A stretch of DNA of 64,000 bases from Mediterraneibacter faecis JCM 15917 (GCA_001312505.1 BBDW01000010.1:1-64000), one strand, 5' to 3'. Positions 39,031-49,046 are shown, counted from the stretch's first letter. Numbers and translations: made by a program. Notes: a model not told the origin generated them from the letters alone.

Positions 39031-39267
39031 ATGAATTTTTCACAGCTTGGAAAGATACAGGAATTAAAAGGACATATGGATACATTTCGCAGAAATCATC
39101 CGAAGTTTCCAATGTTCTTAGGAGCAGTAGCTCAGAATGCAGTTGAGGAAGGCACAATCATCGAGATCAATGTGACAGCACCGAACGGAGCTCATTACGA
39201 GACAAATCTGAAGCTTCGTGCAGAAGATCTGGAATTTATCCGTGCACTGCAGGAGATGGGAAAATAA
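39031..39267 (+). CDS. Small conserved-looking protein, 78 residues
   Basis: Product MNFSQLGKIQELKGHM... with a helical first half (FRRNHPKFPMFLGAVAQNAVEEG) and a strand pair (TIIEINVTAPNGAHYETNLKL). AGAAAGGAAAGTTAAT precedes the ATG; an upstream in-frame ATG at 38944 lies inside the repeat cluster and lacks a site. I do not recognise the family; soluble, function unknown. It sits alone, just upstream of tRNA-Gly. Confidence 0.7.
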   Translation: MNFSQLGKIQELKGHMDTFRRNHPKFPMFLGAVAQNAVEEGTIIEINVTAPNGAHYETNLKLRAEDLEFIRALQEMGK

Positions 39268-39353
39268 AAAATATAAGAAAATTTAAAAAAGTACTTGCAT
39301 ATTTAAAAAGAGTATGATAAGATACTACTCGTGTCAGAGATAAGACACGAAAT

Positions 39354-39424
39354 GCGGGTGTAGTTCAATGGTAGAACACCAGCCTTCCAAGCTGGATACG
39401 TGGGTTCGATTCCCATCACCCGCT
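39354..39424 (+). tRNA. tRNA-Gly (anticodon TCC)
   Basis: Acceptor GCGGGTG pairs with CACCCGC. D arm around AGTTCAATGGTAGAACA, anticodon stem CCAGC/GCTGG with loop CTTCCAA (anticodon TCC, reading GGA/GGG), T arm GTGGGTTCGATTCCCAT. 71 bases; discriminator T. CCA is not encoded. A run of T follows at once and probably ends the transcript. Confidence 0.96.
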
Positions 39425-39570
39425 TTTTTGTTGCCCTGATTTTGGAGGGCAGAATCAAAGTTGTACAGAAATAGCGCGAAGCATTTTTCCATAGATTCGG
39501 TTTTGATAAACCGGATAAGGAAAGTGCTTTTTTTCAATTATTTTTGTACTATTTTTTCGTCCTGTTAACG

Positions 39571-39599
39571 TTGTTTCTTATATGGAGTTGTGCTATACT
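39571..39599 (+). promoter_or_regulatory. Promoter of xpt
   Basis: TTGTTT (39571-39576), 17-base spacer, TATACT (39594-39599). Downstream leader 39600-39677 holds two TTTTGGGGGGG blocks (G runs 39615-39621 and 39646-39652) flanking GTTAC...GTAAC. I do not find the conserved pairing of a purine riboswitch. Confidence 0.6.
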
Positions 39600-39677
39600 T
39601 TAAGAAATATTTTTGGGGGGGTTACACTGAGCAGTAACACATTTTGGGGGGGAAATTACAGAGGAAGAGGTAGAAAG

Positions 39678-40271
39678 ATGAATTTTTTGGAAGAAAGAAT
39701 TGTAAAAGACGGTATTGTAAAAGAGGGCAATGTTCTCAAGGTTGACAGTTTCCTGAATCATCAGATGGACATTAAACTTTTGAATCAGATGGGTGCAGAA
39801 TTCAAGAAGAGATTTGCTGACAAGAACATCAATAAGATTCTTACTATAGAAGCTTCCGGTATAGGAATTGCCTGTATCGTAGCAGAACACTTTGATGTAC
39901 CGGTCGTATTTGCAAAGAAGTCTCAGAGTATCAATTTAGACGGCGAGATGTATGTAGCAGAAGTTGAATCTTTCACACATAAGTGTAAGAATAATGTGAT
40001 CGTTTCACAGAAGTTCCTTTCAGAGGATGATCATGTACTTATTATTGATGATTTTCTTGCGAACGGATGTGCACTGCAGGGACTGATTCAGATCGTTCAG
40101 TCTTCAGGAGCTACAGTAGAAGGTATCGGAATTGCAATTGAGAAAGGATTCCAGTCAGGCGGAAGAATCATCCGTAATCTTGGATTCCAGCTGGAGTCAC
40201 TGGCGATTGTGGACGGAATGGACGCTTCTACGGGTCAGATTTTCTTCAGAGAGCAGAATGCAGAGAACTAA
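39678..40271 (+). CDS. xpt: Xanthine phosphoribosyltransferase
   Basis: Purine salvage enzyme converting xanthine and PRPP to XMP. 197 residues from the ATG preceded by AGAGGAAGAGGTAGAAAG; the longer frame from 39582 runs back through the leader G runs and is not the real start. Motifs: [34 protein letters not shown], the PRPP loop [17 protein letters not shown] and [10 protein letters not shown]. Matches Bacillus-type Xpt in length. Confidence 0.94.
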   Translation: MNFLEERIVKDGIVKEGNVLKVDSFLNHQMDIKLLNQMGAEFKKRFADKNINKILTIEASGIGIACIVAEHFDVPVVFAKKSQSINLDGEMYVAEVESFTHKCKNNVIVSQKFLSEDDHVLIIDDFLANGCALQGLIQIVQSSGATVEGIGIAIEKGFQSGGRIIRNLGFQLESLAIVDGMDASTGQIFFREQNAEN

Positions 40272-40333
40272 AAGACCAATATTTTAAAAAAAGCTATAGT
40301 AAGCTTAAGAAAATCTTTTGAAACATATAAAAG

Positions 40334-40387
40334 CCTCCTTTAGATTTACAGAGTATTCTGTAGATATATAAAGGAGGTCATTTTTTA
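40334..40387 (+). terminator. Terminator of xpt
   Basis: CCTCCTTTAGATTTACAGA pairs with TCTGTAGATATATAAAGGAGG, then TTTTTT. It lies 13 bases before the response-regulator start, so xpt and the two-component genes are probably separate transcripts or linked by read-through. Confidence 0.7.
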
Positions 40388-40399
40388 GGAGGAAACAAA

Positions 40400-41101
40400 A
40401 TGGAGATCAATCACGTATTAATTGTAGAGGATGATAAAGAGATCAGAGAAGGTGTACAGATTTATCTGCAGAGTCAGGGATATAAGGTGTTTCAGGCAGC
40501 AGACGGCATCGAAGGATTAGAAGTCCTTGAGAAGGAAGAAATCCATCTGGCAATCATTGACATCATGATGCCACGTATGGATGGGATTCGTATGACGATG
40601 AAGTTGCGCGAGAAATACGATTTTCCTGTAATCATGTTGTCTGCAAAATCAGAGGAAGTTGATAAGATCACAGGGCTCAACATCGGAGCGGATGATTATG
40701 TGACAAAGCCGTTTACACCGATGGAACTGATGGCCCGTGTAAATTCTCAGCTGAGACGTTACCGCAGATTTCTGGAGAAGCTCGTACCACAGGAGAATGT
40801 ACATGTGATCGGAGGACTTGAGATCAATGAGGATACGGTAGAAGTCACAATGGATGGCAATCCGGTGAAATTAACTCCGATCGAGTACAAGATTCTGCTT
40901 CTTTTGGCAAAGAATCCGGGAAGAGTCTTTTCATCCGAAGAGATTTACGAAAGAGTATGGCAGGAAAAGGCAATTAATACAGATACGATCATGGTACACG
41001 TAAGAAATATTCGGGAGAAGATTGAAATCGATCCGAAGAAACCAAAATATTTAAAGGTGGTGTGGGGGGGTGTTGGATACAAACTTGAAAAGCAACCGTA
41101 A
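40400..41101 (+). CDS. OmpR/PhoB-family response regulator
   Basis: Receiver domain (IVEDDKEIREG, phospho-Asp in AIIDIMMPRMDG, Lys in DDYVTKPFTPMELMARV) followed by a winged-helix domain (LTPIEYKILLLLAKNPGRVFSSEEIYERVW, VHVRNIREKIE). G run 41064-41070 makes VWGGVGYKLE where the family almost always has VWGVGYK, the clearest protein evidence for a three-base expansion. The last codons overlap the histidine kinase start by 32 bases. Target genes unknown. Confidence 0.93.
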   Translation: MEINHVLIVEDDKEIREGVQIYLQSQGYKVFQAADGIEGLEVLEKEEIHLAIIDIMMPRMDGIRMTMKLREKYDFPVIMLSAKSEEVDKITGLNIGADDYVTKPFTPMELMARVNSQLRRYRRFLEKLVPQENVHVIGGLEINEDTVEVTMDGNPVKLTPIEYKILLLLAKNPGRVFSSEEIYERVWQEKAINTDTIMVHVRNIREKIEIDPKKPKYLKVVWGGVGYKLEKQP

Positions 41102-43217
41102 GATAAGAACAATTATAACGATAGTAATTCTTAGCTTATTCGCAGCAGGTGTTGTGGAAAGTTATTATGTGGTAAGAAAAAATATCGCATCAACATTTAC
41201 AGTAGAAGATGATGTTGAAGAGTGTATTGAGCGAATGGACTATTCCCTTGCGACAGGAAATCGCCTTCTCTATAGCGAGGTCACAGATGCGATGGATGCA
41301 TCGGAACAGATGGAATTAATGTCAGACAGTGCATTCTCTCTTTTTAAAAAATATATGGATTATCAGATCTTTGATAAAGAAGGGAATCCCTTGCTTGAAG
41401 GAAATGACGACCAGACAAACGAGGCTTTGAAGTCAGATAATTCTTATGTTCTCAAAATCGAATATAAGTATGGCACATCCGGAACAATGTCAAATGTAAC
41501 AGTTAGCGGTACGAAACTGTCACCGGAAGAAGCGTACGATGTGGAGAAAGATTTGTCTTATTATTGTATGGATGCAGATCTTGAGGATCAGATTGACGAT
41601 GAAGAGCAGACAGATGGAATCAGTATCGTTTATGGGATGACAGATGCAAATTATGATGAATTCATTTCTGCAAATCAGGAGGAAGACGAGTATGTGGATT
41701 ATAATTATTCCATGTTCTGGAGTTCCGCTGCACTCTTCTTTTTAGGAGCTCTGCTTGCAGCATTACTTCTTCCATGTATTCCAAAAGTTGGAAGATACGA
41801 AGGAAAAATATTCCGCATGCCATTTGAACTTGCAGTGATTCTGGGGGGGATTTCTGCATTGGGTATAGGCTATGATGCATTTGCAGGTTTAGTATACTGG
41901 TCTTTTGAGAACTATCACCCGTCAGGAAATATTATGTGGAATACAATCAGTATGCTGGGAATCAACTGGGGGGGTATCTGGTTCTGCCTACTGGGAGTTT
42001 TCTTCTGTGTGGCAGAGAGTCTTCGACTTATATTTACAGAGGGAAGAAATTACTGGGAAGAACACACAATAGTAGGAATGCTGATCCGTTGGGGAAAGGA
42101 AAATCGTGGAGAAGTACATGAAAAGAGACATTTATTGAAGAAAGCATGGAAAGATATGAAAGCATTTTTGCATCATCAATATGAAGCAATTCTTCAGATG
42201 GATCTGCGGGATAAAGGAAATAAAGGAATCCTCAGAATCGTGATCTTGAACTTTCTTCTGCTCTTAGTAGTGAAATTATTTTCTTACAGCATAGGACTGA
42301 TACCATTAATTGTTTATTCTATCATTTTATTCTTTGTAATGAAGAAAGTGCTAAATGGAATCAAGAAGAAATATCAGCTTCTGCTTAAATCAACAAATCA
42401 GCTTGCAGAAGGACAGCTAGATCTTCCAATCGAAGGTGATGTCGGAATCTTCCGTCCGATTCAGGATGAATTAAAGAAGATTCAGAGCGGATTCAAGAAA
42501 GCGGTGGATGAAGAGGTAAAAAATGAGCGTATGAAGACAGAGCTTGTTACAAATGTTTCTCACGATCTCCGTACTCCGCTGACCGCGATCATCACTTACA
42601 TTGACCTTTTAAAGAATGAGAAAGACGAAGAAAAGAGAAAAGAATATACAGAAGTACTTGAGAGAAAATCTCTTCGTCTGAAAGCCCTGATTGAGGATCT
42701 CTTTGAGATGAGTAAGGCAGCAAGTAAGACTATCCAGATGAATTACATGAAAGTGGATCTCGTAGGACTGATCCGTCAGGCGGAGCTTGAGAACGAGGAA
42801 AAGATTAGAGAAGCACATCTGGAATTCCGTTGGAAACTTCCGGAGGACAAAGTAGTTCTCTGGCTGGATAGTGAAAAAACATATCGAATTTTTGAGAACT
42901 TGATTGTTAATATTACAAAATACGCAATGCCGCATACGAGAGTTTATATAGAAATGAATGAGCGGCCGGATGACGTGCAGATTTTTATGAAAAATGTTTC
43001 CGCAGGGGAATTGAATTTCAATACAGAGGAGATCACGGACCGTTTTGTAAGAGGAGATTCTTCAAGAAATACCGAAGGATCTGGACTTGGCCTGGCAATT
43101 GCCAAGAGCTTTGCACAGCTACAGCATGGTAATTTAAATATTACAACAGAAGCAGACCTGTTCAAGGCGGAGATCATACTTCCTAAATTGGAGATGAGCG
43201 AGAAAAAAGAAGATTAG
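41070..43217 (+). CDS. Membrane sensor histidine kinase
   Basis: 715 residues with GTG start inside the regulator gene. One N-terminal span (TIITIVILSLFAAGVVESYYV), an outside region of about 180 acidic residues, then several spans (SSAALFFLGALLAALLLP, FELAVILG.ISALGIGYDAFAG, GIWFCLLGVFFCVAESL, LLLVVKLFSYSIGLIPLIVYSI), a HAMP-like stretch, the H box VSHDLRTPLTAIITYID and a GHKL ATPase (NLIVNITKYAMPHTRV, GSGLGLAIAKSF). Architecture resembles clostridial kinases that sense envelope stress or peptide antibiotics; that is inference. G runs 41843 and 41968 each add a Gly. Confidence 0.9.
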   Translation: MLDTNLKSNRKIRTIITIVILSLFAAGVVESYYVVRKNIASTFTVEDDVEECIERMDYSLATGNRLLYSEVTDAMDASEQMELMSDSAFSLFKKYMDYQIFDKEGNPLLEGNDDQTNEALKSDNSYVLKIEYKYGTSGTMSNVTVSGTKLSPEEAYDVEKDLSYYCMDADLEDQIDDEEQTDGISIVYGMTDANYDEFISANQEEDEYVDYNYSMFWSSAALFFLGALLAALLLPCIPKVGRYEGKIFRMPFELAVILGGISALGIGYDAFAGLVYWSFENYHPSGNIMWNTISMLGINWGGIWFCLLGVFFCVAESLRLIFTEGRNYWEEHTIVGMLIRWGKENRGEVHEKRHLLKKAWKDMKAFLHHQYEAILQMDLRDKGNKGILRIVILNFLLLLVVKLFSYSIGLIPLIVYSIILFFVMKKVLNGIKKKYQLLLKSTNQLAEGQLDLPIEGDVGIFRPIQDELKKIQSGFKKAVDEEVKNERMKTELVTNVSHDLRTPLTAIITYIDLLKNEKDEEKRKEYTEVLERKSLRLKALIEDLFEMSKAASKTIQMNYMKVDLVGLIRQAELENEEKIREAHLEFRWKLPEDKVVLWLDSEKTYRIFENLIVNITKYAMPHTRVYIEMNERPDDVQIFMKNVSAGELNFNTEEITDRFVRGDSSRNTEGSGLGLAIAKSFAQLQHGNLNITTEADLFKAEIILPKLEMSEKKED

Positions 43218-43308
43218 GGACTGGAAAATGTTGTAAAAGAATAGTATTCTTAGAATAGATGGAACTTTACAGAATATGTTAGGAAGAATGATTCAGGAGG
43301 AATAAACC

Positions 43309-43964
43309 ATGAGATATGAAATCAAAGGTGATACCCTTCCGGTAGTGATCTGCTATCTGGAGAATGGAGAAAGAATGATTACAGAACGCGGTTCTATGAG
43401 TTGGATGTCTCCGAATATGAAAATGGAGACAACTTCCAACGGAGGAATCGGAAAAGCATTTGGAAGAATGTTTTCAGGCGAGGCACTGTTCCAGAACCGT
43501 TATACAGCAACGGGAGGTAATGGATGATCGCATTCGCATCCAGTTTTCCGGGACAGATTGTAGCACGCCAGATTGCACCGGGACAGGAGTTGATCGTACA
43601 GAAGTCAGGATTTCTCGCTTCAGAAGAAGGTGTTGATCTTTCTATTTTCTTCCAAAAGAAATTCGGAGCAGGATTCTTCGGCGGAGAAGGGTTTATCATG
43701 CAGAGACTTTCGGGAAATGGAATAGCATTTCTTGAATTTGATGGACATGTGGTAGAGTATGAACTGAGACCGGGACAACAGATTGTAGTGGATACCGGAT
43801 ATCTTGCAGCAATGGATGCAACTTGCAGCATGGAGATTCAGACAGTACCGGGATTTAAGAATATGGTATTCGGCGGTGAAGGTGTGTTCAATACAGTTGT
43901 CACCGGACCTGGACATGTATGGCTTCAGACAATGCCAATCTCCAGCGTGCAGGAGAACTTCTGA
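43309..43964 (+). CDS. TIGR00266/AIM24 family protein (one frameshift)
   Basis: About 218 residues of repeated beta-hairpins, the AIM24/TIGR00266 fold: MRYEIKGDTLPVVICYLENGERMITE, MSWMSPNMKMETTSNGGIG, GMIAFASSFPGQIVA, PGQELIVQKSGFLA, PGHVWLQTMPIS. One A is missing near 43523 (TGGNGMIAFAS expected), splitting it into two overlapping frames. Function in bacteria is unclear. The start follows ATTCAGGAGGAATAAACC. It stands between the kinase and a terminator. Confidence 0.85.
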
Positions 43965-43995
43965 GATATATGCCGGCTGGAAAATAAAGGATGAA

Positions 43996-44054
43996 AAAAG
44001 GACAGGATACTTTCAAATGAAATGTTAGATAAAATGAAAGTGTCTTGTCCTTTT
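43996..44054. terminator. Terminator between the AIM24-type gene and the YheO-like regulator
   Basis: AAAAGGACAGGATACTTTCA...TGAAAGTGTCTTGTCCTTTT, a long stem between converging genes that could serve both. Confidence 0.8.
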
Positions 44055-44092
44055 CACTGCGTAAACAGTAATGTTTTGCATATCAGATAGTG

Positions 44093-44791
44093 CTAATTAT
44101 TTACTTTCTCAAGATTGCGCAGATGCAGATATACGGTATTCTTACTGATTCCCAGCGCTTCGGCAATCGTGATGACGGCATCCTTTAGATTAAAGATTCC
44201 CTGCTGGTAAAGTCGGAAAATGATTTCTTTATTCTTATTTGTGCTCGATATTGCTGAATCCATCAACACTTCTTGACGAACGGTTTGAATGGTCTGCTCA
44301 AGAAGATCAGAACTGCTCTGGGAAAATGTCTCATGAATCTGACCGGAGACTGTGAGACCGTCAGAATCAGATGGAATCGGAACAGCAAAGTTGCAGAAGA
44401 AATCTGCCATTGTTGTATTCATATAAAAGTTGATACAGAGCAGTCCGATAATTCTGTCCTTCTCTCCTTTGACAGGAATTGTAGTTGACTTCAGCGGTTC
44501 TCCTTTTACATTTGTGGAAAAATAAATAACACCATGGTCATTTTCTTCATTTCGACGGATCTGCTCGAGCATCTTCAACGCAAGGTCGGTAATCGGTGCA
44601 CCTTCGGTACGTCCTGTGTGATATCCGTTGATGACCTTGATTGCAGAGTGTTCATAATCTTCCAGACTGTGAAGGACAATCTCGTATCCATTTCCAAGAT
44701 AATTGGAAAGTCCATCGAGTGTCTGACAGTATGAGTGCAGAATCTTTTTGTCAAGTGAAGTTAATTTTAAATTTCCGGTTGGCATAATCAT
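44093..44791 (-). CDS. YheO/DauR-like PAS-HTH transcriptional regulator
   Basis: 232 residues. The N-terminal two thirds match the YheO-like PAS domain (LGNGYEIVLHSLEDYEHSAIKVING, TVKGEPLKSTTIPVKG-type core, IIGLLCINFYMN). The C-terminus is the matching helix-turn-helix (FRLYQQGIFNLKDAVITIAEALGISKNTVYLHLRNLEK). The group includes the D-arginine catabolism regulator DauR. Divergent from ridA with a 220-base gap, so it may control that gene in response to an amino acid; inference only. Confidence 0.87.
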   Translation of the reverse strand: MIMPTGNLKLTSLDKKILHSYCQTLDGLSNYLGNGYEIVLHSLEDYEHSAIKVINGYHTGRTEGAPITDLALKMLEQIRRNEENDHGVIYFSTNVKGEPLKSTTIPVKGEKDRIIGLLCINFYMNTTMADFFCNFAVPIPSDSDGLTVSGQIHETFSQSSSDLLEQTIQTVRQEVLMDSAISSTNKNKEIIFRLYQQGIFNLKDAVITIAEALGISKNTVYLHLRNLEKVNN

Positions 44792-45011
44792 GCGTCCTTT
44801 CTGTCTGTGTGAAAGATATCCAGTTTTGTTCGGTCAAAACAGACAAATAGTATATTGATGGTTTTATTTTATCATGGATATGCTGGTTTGTGTGAAAAAA
44901 GAAGTCAATGAAAAATAGTTAAGTGAATGAAATTTTATTGACTAAACGATTTTAACGTTATATAATTTCATTAAGAACTTATAATTTCAATAAATCAGGA
45001 GGTAGAATTCA

Positions 45012-45386
45012 ATGAAAACAATTTCAACACCAAAGGCACCAGCTGCAATCGGACCATATTCTCAGGCAAAGGTAGTTAACGGAATGTTATACGCTTCAGG
45101 CCAGATCCCGATCAACCCGGCTACAGGTGATGTAGATGCCACAACAATCGAAGGACAGACAGAGCAGGTTATCGCTAACATCGCTGCTGTTCTTGAAGAA
45201 GCTGGATCAAGCTTTGACAATGTCGTAAAGACAACATGCTTCCTTGCAGATATCGCTGATTTCGGAGCATTCAACGGAGTATACGAGAAATACTTTACAA
45301 GCAAACCAGCTCGTTCATGCGTAGCAGTTAAGGATCTTCCGAAGGCTGTTCTCGTTGAGATCGAGATCTTAGCTGTTGTAGAGTAA
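45012..45386 (+). CDS. ridA: RidA family enamine/imine deaminase
   Basis: 124 residues, intact. It hydrolyses reactive 2-aminoacrylate-type enamines formed by PLP enzymes. Motifs: AIGPYSQAKVVNGMLYASGQIPINP, GQTEQVIANIAAVLEEAG and the active-site Arg in PARSCVAVKDLPK followed by VEIEILAV. AGGAGG lies seven bases before the ATG. It faces the YheO-like regulator. Confidence 0.95.
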   Translation: MKTISTPKAPAAIGPYSQAKVVNGMLYASGQIPINPATGDVDATTIEGQTEQVIANIAAVLEEAGSSFDNVVKTTCFLADIADFGAFNGVYEKYFTSKPARSCVAVKDLPKAVLVEIEILAVVE

Positions 45387-45448
45387 TTCTTACAGTTAGT
45401 AGAGAAAATGAAAAAATGACACTGCGCTGTGAGGCGAGGTGTGAATAG

Positions 45449-45497
45449 AAAAGGAGTCCATGGAAATGCGATATGTCGCATACCATGGACTCCTTTT
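45449..45497. terminator. Strong bidirectional terminator between ridA and hydE
   Basis: AAAAGGAGTCCATGG / CCATGGACTCCTTTT stem of 15 perfect pairs with an inner ATGCG/CGCAT. A and T tracts lie on both sides, fitting two converging genes. Confidence 0.9.
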
Positions 45498-45535
45498 GTT
45501 ACTGTTCACACAATGTGCGACCAGCAACCTCCTTT

Positions 45536-46611
45536 TTACTTATTCAAGGAATCTCCCCGGTCTACAACAACGCGATATCCGACAGACTCCATTCTTTGAG
45601 CCAGGCAGTTCTTGCACTGTGCCGATTCATCACCGGTGCAGATCTTGTTATCATAAAGCAGATAATCTTTGCGAACATCTGTTGGAGAAAGGTTTGGCAT
45701 AACGACATTAGCTCCTGCGAGAATTCCCTGTTCCCTTCCGGTCGGAGAAATCGTACCGAGGGCGGTTGTTGCCGGGAGAAGTACTTTCGGTAGCATAAGA
45801 CGGATCAGCCAAGCAGATAAAGTGTCAATTCCAACGTTCCGGCAGGTTCCTCAGCAAACTGTGTGTCGTGGTGAGGGATAAAAGGACCAATCCCAACCAT
45901 ATGCGGATTCAATTCTTTTAAGAAAAGCATATCATCTGCAAGATTCTCAGTTGTCTGGAAAGGTGCACCGACCATGAATCCGGTTCCAATCTGATAGCCA
46001 ATCGATTTTAAATCCCACAGACAGTTTTGACGGTGACGCGCACTTAAGGAAGCAGGATGAAGCTTACGGTAATGTGCATCATTATAAGTTTCATGGCGAA
46101 GTAAATAGCGGTCAGCGCCGGCATCGAATAAAGTCTGGTATGCATCATGTTCCATTTCTCCAACAGAGAGTGTGATTGCACAGTCCGGCCAGTTTTTGTG
46201 GATGTCAGAGACAATATCAGCCAGACGCGGAACCGTGAACCAGCCATCTTCACCACCTTGAAGAACGAAGGTGCGAAAACCAAGTTCATATCCGGTTTTG
46301 CAACAGTTAAGAATCTCTTCTTTGGTAAGACGGTAGCGATGTGCATTCAGATTACTTTTGCGGATACCGCAGTAATAACAATCGTTACGACAATAGTTAG
46401 TGAATTCAATTAGTCCGCGGACATAAACATTATGTCCATAGTGAGTGATTCGTACTTCGCGTGCATTTTCAAATAAATAGTTGGCAAGTTCAGGGGGGGT
46501 TCTTCCGTCAATTAGCCGAATCCATTCATTTTTAGAGAGAGTCTGTGTATCTCGTAATTTATTTATCAATTCTTTCAGATCAGAAGTCTGTGATGTTTCA
46601 TAATTACTCAT
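45536..46611 (-). CDS. hydE: HydE-type radical SAM protein ([FeFe]-hydrogenase maturation), one frameshift
   Basis: About 358 residues starting MSNYETSQ after a GGAGGGC site. The radical SAM cluster motif is CRNDCYYCGIRKSN. Further features: VYVRGLIEFTNYC, TFVLQGGEDGWFT, SVGEMEHDAYQTLFDAGADRYLLRHET, GTGFMVGAPFQTTENLADDM and a C-terminal IAGANV/MPN-like part. HydE helps build the diiron subcluster. One base is missing near 45808 (LLGLIRLMLPKVLLPATTALG expected). Minus-strand C run 46493-46499 adds a Pro (RTPPELA). No hydF, hydG or hydrogenase in the window, so a related methylornithine-synthase-like role cannot be wholly excluded. Confidence 0.85.
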
Positions 46612-46759
46612 TCGTTCTCGAAGCCCTCCTTCAGAAAAGTTATTCCCATTATAACACAGGAAGCAGGGACTGTTTACCGAAAAGAACTGTACAAGGTAAA
46701 AAAATATGTTAGAATAACGATAGTGTACAACATAAATTGCTTCAAGGGAGTGATCAGAT

Positions 46760-47041
46760 ATGGCAGAAGTTAGAAAGCACATTGTTTTTCACGGTCGTGT
46801 ACAGGGTGTTGGATTCCGCTATACAGCGAAATATCTGGCGAATTCACTAAATCTGGTTGGCTGGGTTCAGAACGAATGGGATGGAACCGTTACAATGGAA
46901 GTTCAGGGACGCGAATGGCTGATCAATGAACTGCTAAAAGGGCTGAACAGAAATCAGTTTATTACAATCGACTGGATGGACACAGAAGAAATTCCGTTAG
47001 AGGATGAGAAAAAATTCTGGGTGAGAGACGGATACATGTAG
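46760..47041 (+). CDS. acyP: Acylphosphatase
   Basis: 93 residues, intact. The motif GRVQGVGFRYTA contains the catalytic Arg and GWVQNEWDGTVTMEVQG the catalytic Asn. It hydrolyses acyl phosphates; physiological substrate unknown. Divergent from hydE with about 150 bases between starts. Confidence 0.95.
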   Translation: MAEVRKHIVFHGRVQGVGFRYTAKYLANSLNLVGWVQNEWDGTVTMEVQGREWLINELLKGLNRNQFITIDWMDTEEIPLEDEKKFWVRDGYM

Positions 47042-47104
47042 ATAAAAGGTTACTGGACACGGTTCTTAGAACAGTAATGGTAAAAGAAAAGGAGACTTAA
47101 GATC

Positions 47105-47901
47105 ATGAAATTAGGATTTATTGGAACAGGAAATATGGCAGGAGCAATCATGGGCGGAATCATCAAAAAGGGAATTATTGCCCCCCCGGAAGAGATCATC
47201 GGTTCAGATATTATGGAAGCAGGACGTGAACGTGCGAAAAAAGAGCATGGAATTCATGTGACAGCAGATAATATAGAAGTAACACAGAAAGCAGAAGTAT
47301 TAGTTCTCTCTGTAAAACCACAATTCTATGCACAGACAATTGCTGAGATCAAAGATGCAGTAAGAGAAGACCAGCTGATTATTACAATCGCACCGGGCAA
47401 GACTCTCGCATGGCTCGAAGAGCAGTTTGGAAAGAAAGTTAAGATTGTAAGAACAATGCCGAATACACCAGCATTAGTTGGAGAGGGAATGACAGCGGCA
47501 TGCCCGAATGATGCAGTGACAGAAGAAGAAAAGAACTATGCACTGGAGCTTCTTAGTTCTTTTGGTAAAGTAGAAATCGTGCCGGAGCATTTGATCGATG
47601 CAGTTGTTGCAGTCAGCGGAAGTTCACCGGCATATATCTTTATGATGATCGAGGCAATGGCAGACGGAGCGGTAGCTGAGGGAATGCTAGATCACAGGCG
47701 TATCAGTTCGCAGCACAGGCAGTACTTGGAAGTGCAAAGATGGTACTCGAGACAGGAAAGCATCCGGGAGAACTGAAAGATATGGTATGTTCACCGGCAG
47801 GAACAACGATTGAGGCAGTACGTGTACTTGAGAAATTTGGACTTAGAAGCGCAGTGATCGAGGCAGAGAAAGTCTGCGCAGATATGTCCAGAAATATGTA
47901 A
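47105..47901 (+). CDS. proC: Pyrroline-5-carboxylate reductase (one frameshift)
   Basis: Last step of proline synthesis, NAD(P)H-dependent. About 265 residues when corrected. [16 protein letters not shown] (Rossmann), [43 protein letters not shown] and, after the slip, [21 protein letters not shown]. One C is missing near 47687 ([18 protein letters not shown] expected). C run 47181-47187 gives IIAPPEEI for the expected IIAPEEI. AAGGAGA precedes the ATG. Confidence 0.94.
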
Positions 47902-47995
47902 GAAGTGATTGAAACATATTACAGTTTAGCGTAAATGAAAAAATGAATTACAGCAATCAGAAAATGTAGAAACAGTTTGTTGGGAAAGGAAAAAT

Positions 47996-48919
47996 ATGGG
48001 AATTTATGATATTGGAATCATCGGTGGAGGAACTGCAGGGATGACTGCGGCTATCTATGGCCAGCGTGCAGGAAAGCAGACCGTACTCTTCGAGGGAACA
48101 ACCTTCGGTGGTCAGATCACATCTTCTCCGAATGTAGAAAATTATCCGGGAATTGCAAGTGTGAGCGGCAGTGAATTCTCTATGAATCTGATGGATCAGG
48201 CAGTAAAGCTGGGAACACAGACCATAATGGAGCAGGTGACAGGTATCCGTGAAGAAGCGGATTATAAAGTGATTGTAACAACGGAAAAAGAATATGAATG
48301 CAAAAGCATTATTCTTGCCACTGGTGTGACACACCGCCATCTTGGAGTTCCGGGAGAGGAACGTCTGACAGGTGCAGGAGTTTCATACTGTGCGACTTGT
48401 GATGGAATGTTTTTCCGGGGAAGAGAAGTTGCAGTTGTCGGAGGTGGAAGTACAGCACTCCAGGATGCAGAATTTCTGTCAAATTACTGTAGCAAAGTTT
48501 ATCTGATTCACAGAAGAGACGAATTCCGGGGAGAAGATCAGATTGTAAAACGTCTGCAAGAGAAAGAAAATGTAGAGTTTATCTTAAATACAACTGTTCA
48601 GGAAATCCGTGGAGAGCAGATGGTGGAAAGTCTGCGGGTTTTGAATAAAGTAACAGGAGAAGAATCAGAACTTGCTGTCTCCGGAATTTTCGTAGCTGTC
48701 GGACAGATTGCACAGAATGAAAAATTTGCTGATGTTGTTCAGTTAGATGAGGGTGGATTTATTGTTGCCGGAGAAGATTGCAAGACGTCAGAAGCGGGAA
48801 TCTATGCAGCAGGAGACTGCCGGACAAAAGAAGTGCGTCAGCTTACAACAGCGGCAGCGGACGGTGCAGTAGCTGCACTTGCCGCATGTAAATATATAGC
48901 AGATGTTGCTGAAAAATAA
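47996..48919 (+). CDS. trxB: Thioredoxin reductase family flavoprotein
   Basis: 307 residues, intact. FAD motif IIGGGTAGMTAAIYGQRAGK, redox pair CATCDG, NADPH motif VAVVGGGSTALQDAEFL and GIYAAGDCRTKEVRQLTTAAADGAV. Low-molecular-weight type that regenerates thioredoxin. GGGAAAGG lies upstream of the ATG. About 95 bases separate it from proC; a terminator follows at 48982. Confidence 0.92.
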   Translation: MGIYDIGIIGGGTAGMTAAIYGQRAGKQTVLFEGTTFGGQITSSPNVENYPGIASVSGSEFSMNLMDQAVKLGTQTIMEQVTGIREEADYKVIVTTEKEYECKSIILATGVTHRHLGVPGEERLTGAGVSYCATCDGMFFRGREVAVVGGGSTALQDAEFLSNYCSKVYLIHRRDEFRGEDQIVKRLQEKENVEFILNTTVQEIRGEQMVESLRVLNKVTGEESELAVSGIFVAVGQIAQNEKFADVVQLDEGGFIVAGEDCKTSEAGIYAAGDCRTKEVRQLTTAAADGAVAALAACKYIADVAEK

Positions 48920-48981
48920 GATTATGATGTTTTAAGTATGTAATTGCAATTCGTAATCTACAACCAGACAGAAAAGAAAAA

Positions 48982-49021
48982 ACAAGTACCACAATTAGTA
49001 GTTACTGATTGTGGTACTTGT
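48982..49021. terminator. Terminator between trxB and the DUF6106-like gene
   Basis: ACAAGTACCACAAT / ATTGTGGTACTTGT, 14 perfect pairs with a 12-base loop, between convergent genes. Confidence 0.85.
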
Positions 49022-49046
49022 CTGAGTTAGAAACAAACATTCAATA

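Noticed and set aside
45460..45881. Short + strand frames near the ridA terminator
   Set aside because: They overlap the terminator hairpin and the reverse of hydE; no homology recognised.
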